A stretch of DNA of 64,000 bases from Methanoregula formicica SMSP (GTDB lineage Archaea > Halobacteriota > Methanomicrobia > Methanomicrobiales > Methanospirillaceae): NCBI RefSeq assembly GCF_000327485.1, contig NC_019943.1, forward strand, positions 1,426,001 to 1,490,000, written 5' to 3'. Shown here piece by piece: positions 25,625 through 34,964 of the stretch. The notes under the pieces are model-generated. The model was not told the origin of the DNA, did not search any database, and saw only the letters and a program-made list of their open reading frames with translations. Made by a program: the position numbers and the translations under genes. Position 1 is the first letter of the stretch, and each line of letters opens with the position of its first letter.

Positions 25625-26035
25625 TTATACGTTGGTATCTTGGAGGATCTGGTCTGACCCGTCGCTGAACTTTCCAATAACCATAACCCGGGCTGGTTTT
25701 GATGTAGTGGTCGCGTTGACAAAGGATCCAAGGGTGTTCCCGAGGATATTGCTATTTGCATTAATCGTACCCGATGAATTGCCATAGTCTGTTGCACCAT
25801 CAATGGTAACAATTCCATGGGTGAACGAGTTCGCATCTGCTCCGCCCATGTACTTAACAGTAACGCCACTTGCAGTGCGCTGTACTGTGGTCGAAATAAC
25901 CTTGGTCTTCTGCACATTCCCGGCCATGCCGAACACAAACGCGGCGATAACTGCCGCAAGGATCACCGTGATGGCGACCATCAGGATAACGCCGATGACC
26001 GGTGATACTGCTTCATCATTCTTGGTAAATGCCAT
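25625..26035 (-). CDS. archaeal type IV pilin
   Basis: 136 aa from ATG 26035. The N-terminus has a short charged leader followed by EAVSPVIGVILMVAITVILA. This class III signal peptide and hydrophobic helix belong to archaeal pilins (PF07790/DUF1628 type), processed by an EppA/PibD-like peptidase before the conserved hydrophobic core. The remainder is a Thr/Ser/Asn-rich beta domain exposed outside the cell. AGGTG precedes the ATG by about 9 bases. It is a single gene, so assembly proteins must be elsewhere; the archaellum motor genes of this window are not expected to serve it. Confidence 0.87.
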   Translation of the reverse strand: MAFTKNDEAVSPVIGVILMVAITVILAAVIAAFVFGMAGNVQKTKVISTTVQRTASGVTVKYMGGADANSFTHGIVTIDGATDYGNSSGTINANSNILGNTLGSFVNATTTSKPARVMVIGKFSDGSDQILQDTNV

Positions 26036-26576
26036 ACGTTCAAACACCTTTTGAACATGCCTTATGCAAGGCATGACACTGTATAATCTTCTTATTTTTC
26101 ATGTTTGTATTTATAGATAACCATTTGCAAAGCAATTAGAATACTAAACGGATTTCCAAACTGGCAGTAAATTTTCAGGAATTCATCGATTTTCTGATAA
26201 CATTCCGGACAGATCGCCAAGTTCAGGAACAGTTCGGAATGCGATACTGCCGTGTTCGCATACAGTCCTGACTCAGGAGGAGTTAGTCGGCCCGAGGGTT
26301 ATCGGGAAATCAGAAATAAAAAACCTGACCTCTTTTTGGCCATTAATGGGGTATATCCGATACGGGTCCAAAGACCGGAATGTTTCAAACTTAACCCCCT
26401 GAATTACGGGGATTTCGAGACTATCATGGGGGAACTGCAGATTCCGGTTGAATATTTCCTGCCCCGGAACCCACATGACGCATCCCGGCAAACATATGCA
26501 TATCCCCGTTTTCATGGAAGGGCCGCTGCATAATAATGATATAGAAAACTTCCCGGAACGTTCAGGAAATACCCGG
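26036..26576. other. intergenic region upstream of the pilin gene
   Basis: 541 bases with no supported gene. On the minus strand TATAAATAC (about 26110-26118) and GATTATACAG (about 26079-26088) are candidate TATA elements for the pilin. A plus-strand frame of 93 codons from a GTG (26252-26533) has no recognisable domain and no ribosome-binding site. Confidence 0.45.
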
Positions 26577-27683
26577 TCAGAAATCGTTCCGGGTCGGATC
26601 CAGCAGGATATCGTGAGATAGACCAGTAAGTGCAACAGCCCCGAGTGCACCGATTACGCCCTCACCCCCGATGAGCTGGATCCCGAAACTCTCGGCGGTT
26701 GCTTCTGTAATGGTTCTTGGGATTACCCGGGTCCGGACCATCCGGCCATATTCGCGGAGACCTTCAGGAACAACCAGTCCCTTCCGCACGGCAAGCCCCC
26801 ATTCCGCGGACACCGATTCATCCGCAAGGAATTTCTGCGTCTTCTCAACCAGCGCTGCGTACCGTCCGGGCTGCACCGCAACCTCGATAAAACTTGCTGA
26901 GTTACCGGCGGTCTTCCGGAACACGGCAGGGTTGAGCATTGCTACATGATGGCTGATCGGGAGGACTCCCTTGATCCTGCTAACATGATTGAGAAGAGCC
27001 AGGGCGAGGGCGAATGTTGCACCACCCTCATGACTGTCGGTATCGTCAATACCGATTGTCACTTTCATCAGGGCCTGCGTGCAGACCCGGCCCTCAACAA
27101 GGTGCCCGTTATGCTGCGATTCGACATGCACCACCCCTTCCGCCCGGCCCATCATATCAGACAGGGAGTACGCAGGGCCACCGATGCATCGTATGTGCTG
27201 AACGATAAGGTCATTTTTGCGTTCAATCCCGCATACGCCGACAGCGGACTTCGGGAAAAGACCGATGGATAGTTCTGATGAACCAAGACTGCCGGATTCG
27301 CGGAGGAGGGTGCCATCCCGCTCAACACTGGTGAGCACCCCTCCGGCAAGTGCATGGTGGTGCCCGCAGAACGCAGCACAGGCTCCGCTCATGCAGTCAT
27401 GATAGATCTCGACACAAGTATCATCAACCGTCGTGAAGATGCGCCGGCAGGTGCTTTGTGGAACTGCACTGATGGCAGCATACCGCGCCGGGCTCCTCCC
27501 GCGTTTCTCGCCTCGGAGGAGGACACATCCCTCGCGGAGGAGCCGGGTCACCCAATCCTGCGCTGTGCTCCTCGGGATACCGGCAGCCTTCTGGATATCG
27601 GTGACCGTAAAAAAGCCTTTGTCGAGCGTGAACTGGCGCATCAGGCGCAGGTAGTCCCTGCGGTGCTCAAGGACGCTGGACAT
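26577..27683 (-). CDS. methanogenesis marker 11-type protein with N-terminal winged helix
   Basis: 368 aa. Residues 1-70 form a winged-helix DNA-binding domain (VTDIQKAAGIPRSTAQDWVTRLLREG, then a basic wing). Residues 80-365 match the methanogen-restricted marker 11 family (TIGR03280), related to the DUF1743/TiaS fold. Features are VDDTCVEIYHDC, the IGIDDTDSHEG motif (residues 210-220), GLVVPEGLREYGR and IGALGAVAL. The function of marker 11 is unknown; the Asp-rich motif recalls a nucleotide or Mg2+ site. Its start overlaps the end of hom by 17 bases, so it is co-transcribed with amino-acid genes. Confidence 0.77.
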   Translation of the reverse strand: MSSVLEHRRDYLRLMRQFTLDKGFFTVTDIQKAAGIPRSTAQDWVTRLLREGCVLLRGEKRGRSPARYAAISAVPQSTCRRIFTTVDDTCVEIYHDCMSGACAAFCGHHHALAGGVLTSVERDGTLLRESGSLGSSELSIGLFPKSAVGVCGIERKNDLIVQHIRCIGGPAYSLSDMMGRAEGVVHVESQHNGHLVEGRVCTQALMKVTIGIDDTDSHEGGATFALALALLNHVSRIKGVLPISHHVAMLNPAVFRKTAGNSASFIEVAVQPGRYAALVEKTQKFLADESVSAEWGLAVRKGLVVPEGLREYGRMVRTRVIPRTITEATAESFGIQLIGGEGVIGALGAVALTGLSHDILLDPTRNDF

Positions 27684-28653
27684 GACAATCCCGGATAAAG
27701 AGAAGGTCGCCGATAATCGCGCTTGCTGTCTCGACCGACCCCGCCCCCCGTCCGATCAGGGTGATCTCCTTTGCCATGTCGGTTTCAAGCGTGAGGGCAT
27801 TGAGCGTCCCCTGCGTAACAAGCGGGTGGTTCTTTTCCAGTATGCGGGGAGAGACTCGGAGTAAATTCTTACGGGGGATCGCTTCTGCGATAAGACGGAT
27901 GGTGCATCCCTGTTCATCGGCAAGCTGTAGCGCGTCAGCAGTGAGGAGATCGATCCCGGTCCGGTCGACTGCATCGAGTTTTACCCCGTTCCCCCAGATC
28001 GTGTTTGCCAGGATCACGAGCTTGATGGCTGCATCAATTCCCTGGACATCATAGGTCGGATCGGCTTCCGCATATCCCAGTTCGCGAGCCTCAAGAAGGG
28101 CCTGTTCGTAGGTGAGCCCCTCGTGAGCCATCCGGGTGAGGATGAAGTTGCAGGTGCCGTTGAGAACTCCATAGATGGCAAGGATCTCATTTCCGGCAAG
28201 GCCGTGCTCAAGCACGTGCATGATCGGGATTGCGCCGGCAACCGTTGCCTCGTACCGGAACTCCACACCATTCTTTCTCGCGAGCTCTTTGAGTTCCTTG
28301 TAGTACAACGCAACCGGGCCCTTATTTGATGTGACCACGTGCTTCTTCCGGTTCAGTGCAGCCCGGATATATCCTGTTGCAGGTTCTCCCGAGAGCGCGT
28401 TGGTCGGGGTCACCTCTATCAGGGCATCATACTCCGCCTTTGCCACAACATCCGCTGCAGTGACTCCCGGGGTTCCGCAGGATCCGGTCTTTTTCTTGGT
28501 GGCAAGGACGGAAACAATATCGATACCCGCATTATTGATGAGACCGCTCTTTGAGTCTGCGATCCCGGTGATGGTGAGCCCGAGGTCTTTCTTTGCAATC
28601 ATCTCGGCCGCGCCGCGGCCGACAGACCCGAGACCAATAAGCGCGACTTTCAT
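27667..28653 (-). CDS. hom: homoserine dehydrogenase
   Basis: 328 aa. It reduces aspartate semialdehyde to homoserine for threonine and methionine synthesis, using NAD(P)H. The nucleotide loop GLGSVGRG is at residues 7-14. NKGPVALYYKELKELA (about 114-130), the GTCNFIL segment and ELGYAEADPTYDVQGIDAA are catalytic-domain signatures. There is no C-terminal ACT domain. That regulatory module is instead encoded by the preceding gene, which shares an ATGA overlap, so threonine feedback is probably supplied in trans. Confidence 0.95.
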   Translation of the reverse strand: MKVALIGLGSVGRGAAEMIAKKDLGLTITGIADSKSGLINNAGIDIVSVLATKKKTGSCGTPGVTAADVVAKAEYDALIEVTPTNALSGEPATGYIRAALNRKKHVVTSNKGPVALYYKELKELARKNGVEFRYEATVAGAIPIMHVLEHGLAGNEILAIYGVLNGTCNFILTRMAHEGLTYEQALLEARELGYAEADPTYDVQGIDAAIKLVILANTIWGNGVKLDAVDRTGIDLLTADALQLADEQGCTIRLIAEAIPRKNLLRVSPRILEKNHPLVTQGTLNALTLETDMAKEITLIGRGAGSVETASAIIGDLLFIRDCHVQRP

Positions 28654-29141
28654 GCTATCTCCTCCAGCGGCTCGATCATCAGCAGGTTCTTCTGCTCCGA
28701 CACCTTCCGGAGGATTGCCAGTGCAGACTCCATATCGTTCTTACTAAGGGCCTTGATGGTGATGCGCGATGACGATCGTTCATTGACTGCGGGCATGCTC
28801 ATCGAGAGCTCGCTCACTTCCGCATAGCCGGTGGAGTCAATCCGGCCGACCGTGTCCGAGAGATCAGTATGCATCAGGTGGCCGATGATGATGACAGTAC
28901 GCTTGTACAGAAGGCGTTCCCGGTCAATGCGCTGGATGTGGACGCCCTGTCCTTTCAGGATGGCAGTGAGGTTCTCCAGCCTCCCTTCCGGCAACTCGAG
29001 TACTATCTGGACATTCAGGGTTTTTTTGTCCTGATCCGGCTCACGCTGGTGGATGACGGCGATGATATTGCCGCCAACGTCGGAGATCGGCTTTAACGCT
29101 GCCACCAGTTGGCCTGGCGAATCCTTCATCTCGAGTTTCAT
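28650..29141 (-). CDS. ACT-domain protein, likely regulator of homoserine dehydrogenase
   Basis: 163 aa from ATG 29141 with AGGT five bases upstream. The N-terminal 75 residues are an ACT domain (MKDSPGQLVAALKPISDVGGNI). A second ACT-like half with VSELSMSMP follows. ACT proteins bind amino acids. The overlap with hom and absence of an ACT domain in Hom make it the likely feedback subunit. It heads the three-gene operon. Confidence 0.85.
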   Translation of the reverse strand: MKLEMKDSPGQLVAALKPISDVGGNIIAVIHQREPDQDKKTLNVQIVLELPEGRLENLTAILKGQGVHIQRIDRERLLYKRTVIIIGHLMHTDLSDTVGRIDSTGYAEVSELSMSMPAVNERSSSRITIKALSKNDMESALAILRKVSEQKNLLMIEPLEEIA

Positions 29142-29221
29142 GGAGACCTGCAACTATTCCACCTTCCCAGTAGTAGATCGCCGCAAATGATAAGCCTTTA
29201 TTTTAATTGCCGCGGATCCTT

Positions 29222-30034
29222 TCAGAGATTGCGGAGTTTTTTATCCACTTTCTCGAAAAAGTTCCTTTTCACATCGACAAATTGTGCCGGAACCGGGGAT
29301 CTCTGGATGTGAATCTGGCTGGACGTGCCAAGATCGATCGTCTGCTGGCCGTCAAGGACCAGCTTGGCCGGCTTGGCACTCTCGAGCCGGATCTCAAGCC
29401 GCCTTCCCTCGCTGATGAGGTGGGGTCTTGACGAGAGCATATAGGGTGCCAGCGGAACGAGCAGGAATCCCTGGATCCGTGGATCAACGATCGGGCCACC
29501 GGCACTCATAGCATACGCGGTAGAGCCGGTGGGTGTGCTGACCAAAAGTCCGTCTGCCCTGAACTGCTCAGCCACAACGCCATCAATAATGATTGAGAAC
29601 CGCAGCATCTTAGCGGGACGTGTCGTTACAATCAGGGCTTCGTTTAAGGCGGTTCCGAGAGGTACCCCATCCTTTGCAAGCGAGATCCGCATTCGTTCCT
29701 CAACGGTAAAGCCATGAACGAGATTACGAAGGAACGGCAGGGCATCGGCCGTTTCGAGATCAGCAAGGAATCCCACCTCGCCCCAGTTGATGCCAAGAAC
29801 GGGAACCGGGCTGCCGAGCTGCTGGATGGTCCGGAGGATCGTGCCATCCCCTCCGATGACAATGACAATATCCGCATCAGTTTCGGCAAGGCGGGGGCCT
29901 GATTCCCCTACTGCAATTGCAGTATCGTGATCGAACTCTGCCGGACAACTTGCTTCTGATAGTGTTGCCCGTATGCTGCGTGCAAATGCAAGTGCCTCGG
30001 CATTGTCAATACGGGAAACGATCACGGCTTTCAT
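29222..30034 (-). CDS. nadK: NAD kinase
   Basis: 270 aa from ATG 30034, which has GAGGTG six bases upstream. A GTG at 30043 would overlap the preceding gene. It phosphorylates NAD to NADP using ATP or polyphosphate. GGDGT (residues 61-65) and [12 protein letters not shown] are the family signatures, followed by the glycine-rich [14 protein letters not shown] motif near residue 180. It is directly downstream of the IMPase/FBPase gene. Confidence 0.94.
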   Translation of the reverse strand: MKAVIVSRIDNAEALAFARSIRATLSEASCPAEFDHDTAIAVGESGPRLAETDADIVIVIGGDGTILRTIQQLGSPVPVLGINWGEVGFLADLETADALPFLRNLVHGFTVEERMRISLAKDGVPLGTALNEALIVTTRPAKMLRFSIIIDGVVAEQFRADGLLVSTPTGSTAYAMSAGGPIVDPRIQGFLLVPLAPYMLSSRPHLISEGRRLEIRLESAKPAKLVLDGQQTIDLGTSSQIHIQRSPVPAQFVDVKRNFFEKVDKKLRNL

Positions 30035-30039
30035 TGTTT

Positions 30040-30822
30040 TCACCTCAGGTACTCTATCACTTTATGGTGCAGGACACCGTTCGTCGCAACAATGCACCGC
30101 CCCACCGTAACTTCCTCCGGAAATGAGAGGTTCCTGCCATCCATGTCAGACACTTTTCCCCCGGCCTCACTGCACACCAGCATGCCCGCAGCTGCATCGG
30201 TCACCCGAAGTGTCCCGCGCAGGTCTATGAACCCATCTATTCTCCCGCACCCTACATAACAGAGCTCAAGCGCTGATGCCCCGAGCAGGCGCCACCGACG
30301 GATCTTCTGGCCGAGATGGAACACACGGGTGGGATCAAACTTCCTGCCATAGACGCTCAGGGCACATTCATCGAGATTGGCCACGGTCGAGACCCGTATG
30401 TCCTTTCCGTTGCACTGCGCGAACTTTCCTTTCTCAGCGGTAAATGTTTCGCCACTTGAAAGGTTGCGGACATACGCTTTCCGGACAATCCCCTCCGTTG
30501 CATAGGCTAGGGAAAGTGCGTAAAACGGGATGCCTGCCACGGCATTGAAGGTCCCGTCAACCGGGTCCAGGAACAGGGTCCCCTCCGGGCCATCGAAGGC
30601 TACTTTACCCGCCTCCTCGCTGATAAGCAATGAACAGAGAGGATTCTCTCTGAGGTACTCCATGATGCTGTCTTCAGCAACCTGATCAATCAGTTTTGTT
30701 GGTGTCCCGTCAGCCCCCATACGAACAGTCCGGCCTCCCTCATGGGTACAGACAAGGCTGCTGATACTTGATTCAACCAGTCCTGCCATCTGGTTGCATG
30801 CAGAGAAAAAATCACTGTTCAT
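30040..30822 (-). CDS. inositol-monophosphatase/fructose-1,6-bisphosphatase family enzyme
   Basis: 260 aa. Archaeal members (class IV FBPase/IMPase) dephosphorylate fructose 1,6-bisphosphate and inositol phosphate. Metal-binding motifs are SEEAGK (about residue 69), [10 protein letters not shown] (about 85) and a C-terminal [17 protein letters not shown] (Asp as metal ligand). It may serve gluconeogenesis or osmolyte synthesis. The pairing with NAD kinase is conserved in methanogens, where some species have a fused protein that can act as an NADP phosphatase. Confidence 0.92.
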   Translation of the reverse strand: MNSDFFSACNQMAGLVESSISSLVCTHEGGRTVRMGADGTPTKLIDQVAEDSIMEYLRENPLCSLLISEEAGKVAFDGPEGTLFLDPVDGTFNAVAGIPFYALSLAYATEGIVRKAYVRNLSSGETFTAEKGKFAQCNGKDIRVSTVANLDECALSVYGRKFDPTRVFHLGQKIRRWRLLGASALELCYVGCGRIDGFIDLRGTLRVTDAAAGMLVCSEAGGKVSDMDGRNLSFPEEVTVGRCIVATNGVLHHKVIEYLR

Positions 30823-30880
30823 ATAAGGACGATTCCCAATACTCCTGAATCCTGCGCTGTATTTATGTAATGCAACAGAG

Positions 30881-30890
30881 ATAAAATAAT
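30881..30890 (+). promoter_or_regulatory. candidate TATA box of the aIF5A gene
   Basis: ATAAAATAAT lies 39-48 bases before the ATG. A strong ribosome-binding site, AGGAGTG, follows 5 bases before the start. The element is shared space with the divergent IMPase promoter. Confidence 0.35.
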
Positions 30891-30928
30891 AACGCGTTTA
30901 CTAATAAACCGGAAATCAGGAGTGAACA

Positions 30929-31306
30929 ATGAAGGAACAGACAGAAATCGGAAAGATTAAGGAAGGCAGATATATCGTTATCGATGAGGAGCCCTGCAAG
31001 GTCGTCGGGATCGCAACATCAAAGCCCGGAAAACACGGTGCAGCAAAGGCACGTATCGATGCCGTGGGAATCTTTGACAGTGTCAAGCGTTCGATTGTAT
31101 CACCGGTATCAGCAAAAACCTATGTGCCTGTTGTCGAAAGGAAGAGCGGGCAGGTCCTCTCCATCGCAGGGAACATGGCCCAGCTCATGGACATGAAAGA
31201 TTTCTCCAACTTCGAGATCACGATTCCGGAAGACAAGATGGGAACCATCGAAGTGGGAAAAGAGTACATGTATATCGAATCAATGGGCAAGAAAAAGTTT
31301 GATTAA
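30929..31306 (+). CDS. eif5A: translation initiation factor aIF5A
   Basis: 125 aa, normal length. It promotes elongation at poorly reactive sites such as polyproline and carries deoxyhypusine or hypusine on the conserved lysine. The SKPGKHGAAKA loop at residues 31-41 places the modified residue at Lys35. The C-terminal OB-fold domain ends in a basic KKKFD. A T-run follows the stop. Confidence 0.96.
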   Translation: MKEQTEIGKIKEGRYIVIDEEPCKVVGIATSKPGKHGAAKARIDAVGIFDSVKRSIVSPVSAKTYVPVVERKSGQVLSIAGNMAQLMDMKDFSNFEITIPEDKMGTIEVGKEYMYIESMGKKKFD

Positions 31307-31408
31307 CTCTTTTTAAAGACGGTCTCAAAAATTAAATTCATCCCATTATTGTTGAATATTACGCTATCAGATACTGGTTATTTATGTTGAAGTTTTCCTG
31401 ATGATGAA

Positions 31409-32263
31409 TTAATATTGGCCGATATATCGGCTCGGCACTTTAATCTTCATGGAATAGGAGTTCAATCCTTTCGCGGTGAATATGAAATAATAGTTACGCT
31501 GCCCCTCATAGAATTTCTCTGTCCACGGGCGGGGATCAACCGGTGTTACATCGGGAGTGACTTGTGACGCATATTTGCTGGTGCGAGTTGGATATTCACC
31601 ACCTTCGGGTTCATTTCCCAGCCATAAATCGAGGTCAATTCCCCCCGGCGGGGTGATTGTCCTGACAATACGATTGGGATCATCGCCATCCATGACTTGG
31701 ATCATAAATTCGGGTTTTACCGTCGAGTATGAGCCTTCGATCCCGCTGTGTGCGATTCCGGAACCAGCCGTTGGAGTAATTTCAAATTTACTCTGGGTAA
31801 GCTTCGTTGCCGGCTCGACGGTATACTCCAGTTCCCAGTATGGGAACGGTATATACATGGTTTTTGTGGTTCCGCTGGCGCCCTGCGAAGAACCCAGCGT
31901 AGCAAAGGTTGTCATATTCGTATCAAGTGACGATACATTGATCCGTGTTGCCTTCAATTCTGATTCATCTGTAGTGAGACCATATGTTGAGGGATCAACA
32001 AATACAACCGTCTGTACAGCTCCCGGGTTCCAAGTTGGCAATGATGTGGGTACAGATGTTGGCGGAGTAGTAACAGAACTTACTATGATGGGTGTCATCA
32101 GAGAGGGCATATGTTCGGGCATGGTGGTGATTTCAAGGGTGGTGACAGGTAAAGGAATGCCTGTTTCAAGGGGTTGACCGGTAACAACGGGCTTGATTAC
32201 CAGTGCTATGACCAACACAAGTGCCAGCGCGGCAACAAGATACAAGACGTCCTTTTTATCCAC
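31409..32263 (-). CDS. membrane-anchored extracytoplasmic protein, unknown
   Basis: 284 aa from GTG 32263. A single N-terminal hydrophobic helix (residues 6-27) anchors it. Next comes a Thr/Pro/Val-rich linker (about 30-85), then a beta-rich domain with many Thr/Asn and several NxT/S sites compatible with archaeal N-glycosylation. No catalytic motif is seen. It lies opposite to the archaellum operon that starts 360 bases away, but nothing in it indicates an archaellum role. Confidence 0.7.
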   Translation of the reverse strand: MDKKDVLYLVAALALVLVIALVIKPVVTGQPLETGIPLPVTTLEITTMPEHMPSLMTPIIVSSVTTPPTSVPTSLPTWNPGAVQTVVFVDPSTYGLTTDESELKATRINVSSLDTNMTTFATLGSSQGASGTTKTMYIPFPYWELEYTVEPATKLTQSKFEITPTAGSGIAHSGIEGSYSTVKPEFMIQVMDGDDPNRIVRTITPPGGIDLDLWLGNEPEGGEYPTRTSKYASQVTPDVTPVDPRPWTEKFYEGQRNYYFIFTAKGLNSYSMKIKVPSRYIGQY

Positions 32264-32625
32264 AGATACCCGCCAGAGTGAATTTGCTTTTACCGGTTTT
32301 ATTTCCTGTTAATCATTACATAATTTATGGTACGCTCCATTCTGGAAAAAAAATTGTCTGCTTTTTTACAATACTGATTTCATGAACAGAAGAAAACGTT
32401 TCATGCTGTGTTGATATTGTTGTCTTATGATCACTAATGACGAAAAATCCGATTATCGGGAAAGGGCATATGAAGACTAAGGATTTGCACCCGATTGCTT
32501 CAAAAAAAATCACAAATTAAGAAAAAGGTGATCCGCGCAACGGCAAAACTATTTATACTATTGAAACGTTTTATCAAACATGGACTCTGGAATATCCCAG
32601 TGTCCGAATGAAACGAAGGTGAAAC
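32264..32625. other. regulatory region upstream of the archaellum operon
   Basis: 362 bases, A+T-rich, no gene. It contains the archaellin TATA box and two copies of the octamer palindrome AAACGTTT (32394-32401 and 32564-32571). The second sits just downstream of the TATA box, where a bound repressor could block initiation. Confidence 0.5.
32552..32559 (+). promoter_or_regulatory. TATA box of the archaellin genes
   Basis: TTTATACT fits the euryarchaeal TATA consensus and lies 67-74 bases before arlB1, predicting a leader of about 40 nt. The ribosome-binding site AAGGTGA is 4-5 bases before the ATG. Confidence 0.55.
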
Positions 32626-33204
32626 ATGAGATCCTTTGAACAAAATGACGAGGGATTCACCGGCCTTGAAGCAGCGATTGTGCTGATCGCATTCGTTGTT
32701 GTCGCGGCGGTATTCTCTTATGTAGTACTTGGCGCCGGGTTCTTCACAACCCAGAAGGCGCAGGAGACCGTGCACACGGGTGTTGCCCAGGCCACATCCG
32801 CTGTTGAACTGTCGGGACCGGTTATGGTTCAGGCAAATACTGATAGCAATTCGGTCAAGAACATCACGTTCTATCTCCAGCTTGCTGCAGGTGGAAATGC
32901 AGTTGATATTACCAAGATTGGATATACGGTTAGCACACCTGCAATGATGAAAACTGTACAGGGAACAGACTCAAACGTAGTAAATATTACGTGGTTGAAG
33001 ATAATCCAGACTGGTAACCTTCTTGAACCCCGGGAAATGGTCCTTATCGACTTAGGCACTGAAGGAATGGGATTTGATAGCACCTCAATGAAAGTGAATG
33101 ACAAGGTAACTGTCGAGGTCAAACCTCCGATCGGTTCTTCACTCCCAATCACCAGGACCCTGCCGGCAGCATTGAATACTCCGAACTGGTATGAGGTTTA
33201 TTGA
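32626..33204 (+). CDS. arlB: archaellin (archaellum filament protein) 1
   Basis: 192 aa. A class III signal peptide with short charged leader and processing site before FTGLEAAIVLIAFVVVAAVF is followed by the archaellin N-terminal domain (VLGAGFFTTQKAQETVHTGV). The C-terminal half is a beta domain with several Asn-x-Thr/Ser sites for N-glycans. It is cut by ArlK and polymerised outside the cell. Its N-terminal 60 residues are nearly identical to those of the second archaellin, which follows directly. Confidence 0.95.
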   Translation: MRSFEQNDEGFTGLEAAIVLIAFVVVAAVFSYVVLGAGFFTTQKAQETVHTGVAQATSAVELSGPVMVQANTDSNSVKNITFYLQLAAGGNAVDITKIGYTVSTPAMMKTVQGTDSNVVNITWLKIIQTGNLLEPREMVLIDLGTEGMGFDSTSMKVNDKVTVEVKPPIGSSLPITRTLPAALNTPNWYEVY

Positions 33205-33218
33205 GGATGGTGAAAACA

Positions 33219-33842
33219 ATGAAAAATCTGTATTCTGAAGATGCATTCACCGGCCTTGAAGCCGCAATCGTTCTGATTGCATTCGTTGTGGTGGCCGCGG
33301 TGTTCTCGTACGTCGTACTGGGTGCCGGATTCTTTACCACTCAGACTGCACAGGCCACCGTCCACACCGGTGTTGCCCAAGCCAGCTCAAGTCTTGAGAT
33401 TGTTGGTAATGTTATGGGCATCGCTGTTGACCCAGCATCCAACCGTCTAACATTTATCAATACCAGCGTTGCCCTCACAGCTGGTGGGACAGCAATGGAT
33501 CTTACTCAAATGGTTATCTCTTATTCCGATTCCAAGGGAGGGCGAATTGCAAGCATTCCCAATGCTACTGCTGGAATCGCAGAATGTGAAGCTGACACCA
33601 TCTTGAGTGCGAATCACGATGCTGCTGATAATCGGTGGTGCGTCTCCCAGAAGATCAATGATCTTGGCACAAACAATAACCTGCTGGAGCCCAATGAAAT
33701 TTGGGTACTCAGTATTGGTATGCCTCCGACAGCACAAATAAATCAAAAGATTACTGTCAACATGCAGCCCGCAGTTGGTGCAGTTCTTCCAATAACAAGG
33801 ACTATTCCTGGTGGACTCAACTACGTTCAGGCAATTTATTAA
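33219..33842 (+). CDS. arlB: archaellin 2
   Basis: 207 aa from ATG 33219, which has GGTGA six bases upstream. Upstream ATG 33207 and TTG 33201 are open but lack spacing. The N-terminus repeats the processing site and hydrophobic core of archaellin 1 (AFTGLEAAIVLIAFVVVAAVF). The variable C-terminal domain differs, with two Cys residues (near 116 and 131) that may form a disulfide. Two filament proteins allow a mixed or segmented filament. An oligo-T follows the stop. Confidence 0.95.
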   Translation: MKNLYSEDAFTGLEAAIVLIAFVVVAAVFSYVVLGAGFFTTQTAQATVHTGVAQASSSLEIVGNVMGIAVDPASNRLTFINTSVALTAGGTAMDLTQMVISYSDSKGGRIASIPNATAGIAECEADTILSANHDAADNRWCVSQKINDLGTNNNLLEPNEIWVLSIGMPPTAQINQKITVNMQPAVGAVLPITRTIPGGLNYVQAIY

Positions 33843-33857
33843 TCTCTCTTTTTTTAT
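33843..33857 (+). terminator. oligo-T after the archaellin genes
   Basis: TCTCTTTTTTT immediately follows the second archaellin stop. It would let the abundant filament mRNA end here, with the motor genes transcribed from their own promoter or by read-through. Confidence 0.45.
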
Positions 33858-33977
33858 GAAATCCTGCGATTTCTGTTGATTTTCTCAATATATTATTACA
33901 AGCTGCAGAAAAGCGCCTTCTATCTTTGTTATTATGAACCGAGTACCGCAATTATCGCTGTTTTCCCTGTAAGAATC

Positions 33978-33987
33978 TTTATTAATT
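33978..33987 (+). promoter_or_regulatory. candidate TATA box of the archaellum motor genes
   Basis: TTTATTAATT lies about 30-39 bases before arlCDE, predicting a very short leader. It supports transcription separate from arlB. Confidence 0.4.
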
Positions 33988-34016
33988 ACCAATCTAATAT
34001 AACGATTGGATAGTTT

Positions 34017-34961
34017 ATGGCGGTTAACCAGTCTCAGGTAGACCACATCATCACTGCAGCCTCCGAGGACGATCCGGAAGTCAAGCTCCAGAACCTTGAG
34101 AGGGAGGTCGACCTGATCAAGACATCCATCAAGCGTCTCTTAATGGACATCCGCGAGCGGATGAACGAGATGGAGAATCCCTTTACTATTGTTGCCAGTT
34201 CAGGAGGAACAGCCAGCGCAGGCGCGACCGCTGAAGGCGGTTCAGATGCTGAAGAAGCTAAAAAATCCGCCCTTGAAGCCCGCGAGGCAGCGCTGGATGC
34301 CCGCGAGTCTGAGATGGATGCAACCCAGTCAAAAATAGAGGCAGAGAAATCAAAGGAAGAAGCCGAGAAAAAGAAAAAAGAAGCAGCCGCAAAAACGGAT
34401 ACTAATCATGCAGGCACTGATGAGAAGAAAGCGCTTGATGAGCAGATGCTTGCCCTTTTACGTTCCCAGGTGGGAGTACCCCATAAACCCGTTACTGCCA
34501 CGTCAGCACAGGCCGCCGCCAATGAGAAACTCCGGCTTCAGAAAGTGTACAAGCTCTTCAAGTGGACACACAACTCGGTCAAGAAATTCGGGCATGACCG
34601 GCTTGAGATCATGCTTGAGTCCTACCGGGTCATGGGATATATATCCCGGGAGTCCGCCGATGAGATCCGGGAGATCTCCCGCCTGATGCCGGCTAACCTT
34701 GGCGAGGAACATGAAGTCGGGCCGGATGAGTTCGTTTCCGAACTCTATGCCCTCAACCGGATCCTCACCCCCAATGATACATCCCTTGACCGGGATATGA
34801 TAGAAGTCATGATGGAGCAGCGCCATGATGCTCCCACGGGAAAAAGAATGAAAAGCGAAGACAGGATTGACCTGTCCAGTATACCGGTCCCGGAAAAAAA
34901 GTCCTCCTCAAAAGACCGGGAAAAAGACGAAGAGTGGATGAACCTTCCGGACAGGATATAA
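34017..34961 (+). CDS. arlCDE: archaellum accessory protein, fused ArlC/D/E type
   Basis: 314 aa. Residues 20-60 form an ArlC-like coiled coil (LEREVDLIKTSIKRLLMDIRER). Residues 80-125 are a long Glu/Lys/Ala coiled coil. Residues 165-265 are the PF04659 ArlD/E domain (RLQKVYKLFKWTH, GYISRESADEIRE). The tail is charged. ArlC/D/E proteins form the cytosolic switch complex that receives CheF-CheY-P. A single long protein in place of three is common in Methanomicrobiales. Confidence 0.88.
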   Translation: MAVNQSQVDHIITAASEDDPEVKLQNLEREVDLIKTSIKRLLMDIRERMNEMENPFTIVASSGGTASAGATAEGGSDAEEAKKSALEAREAALDARESEMDATQSKIEAEKSKEEAEKKKKEAAAKTDTNHAGTDEKKALDEQMLALLRSQVGVPHKPVTATSAQAAANEKLRLQKVYKLFKWTHNSVKKFGHDRLEIMLESYRVMGYISRESADEIREISRLMPANLGEEHEVGPDEFVSELYALNRILTPNDTSLDRDMIEVMMEQRHDAPTGKRMKSEDRIDLSSIPVPEKKSSSKDREKDEEWMNLPDRI

Positions 34962-34964
34962 TCA

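Noticed and set aside
26252-26533. 93-codon plus-strand frame upstream of the pilin
   Set aside because: GTG start without ribosome-binding site, no recognised domain, and the strand opposite is equally open.
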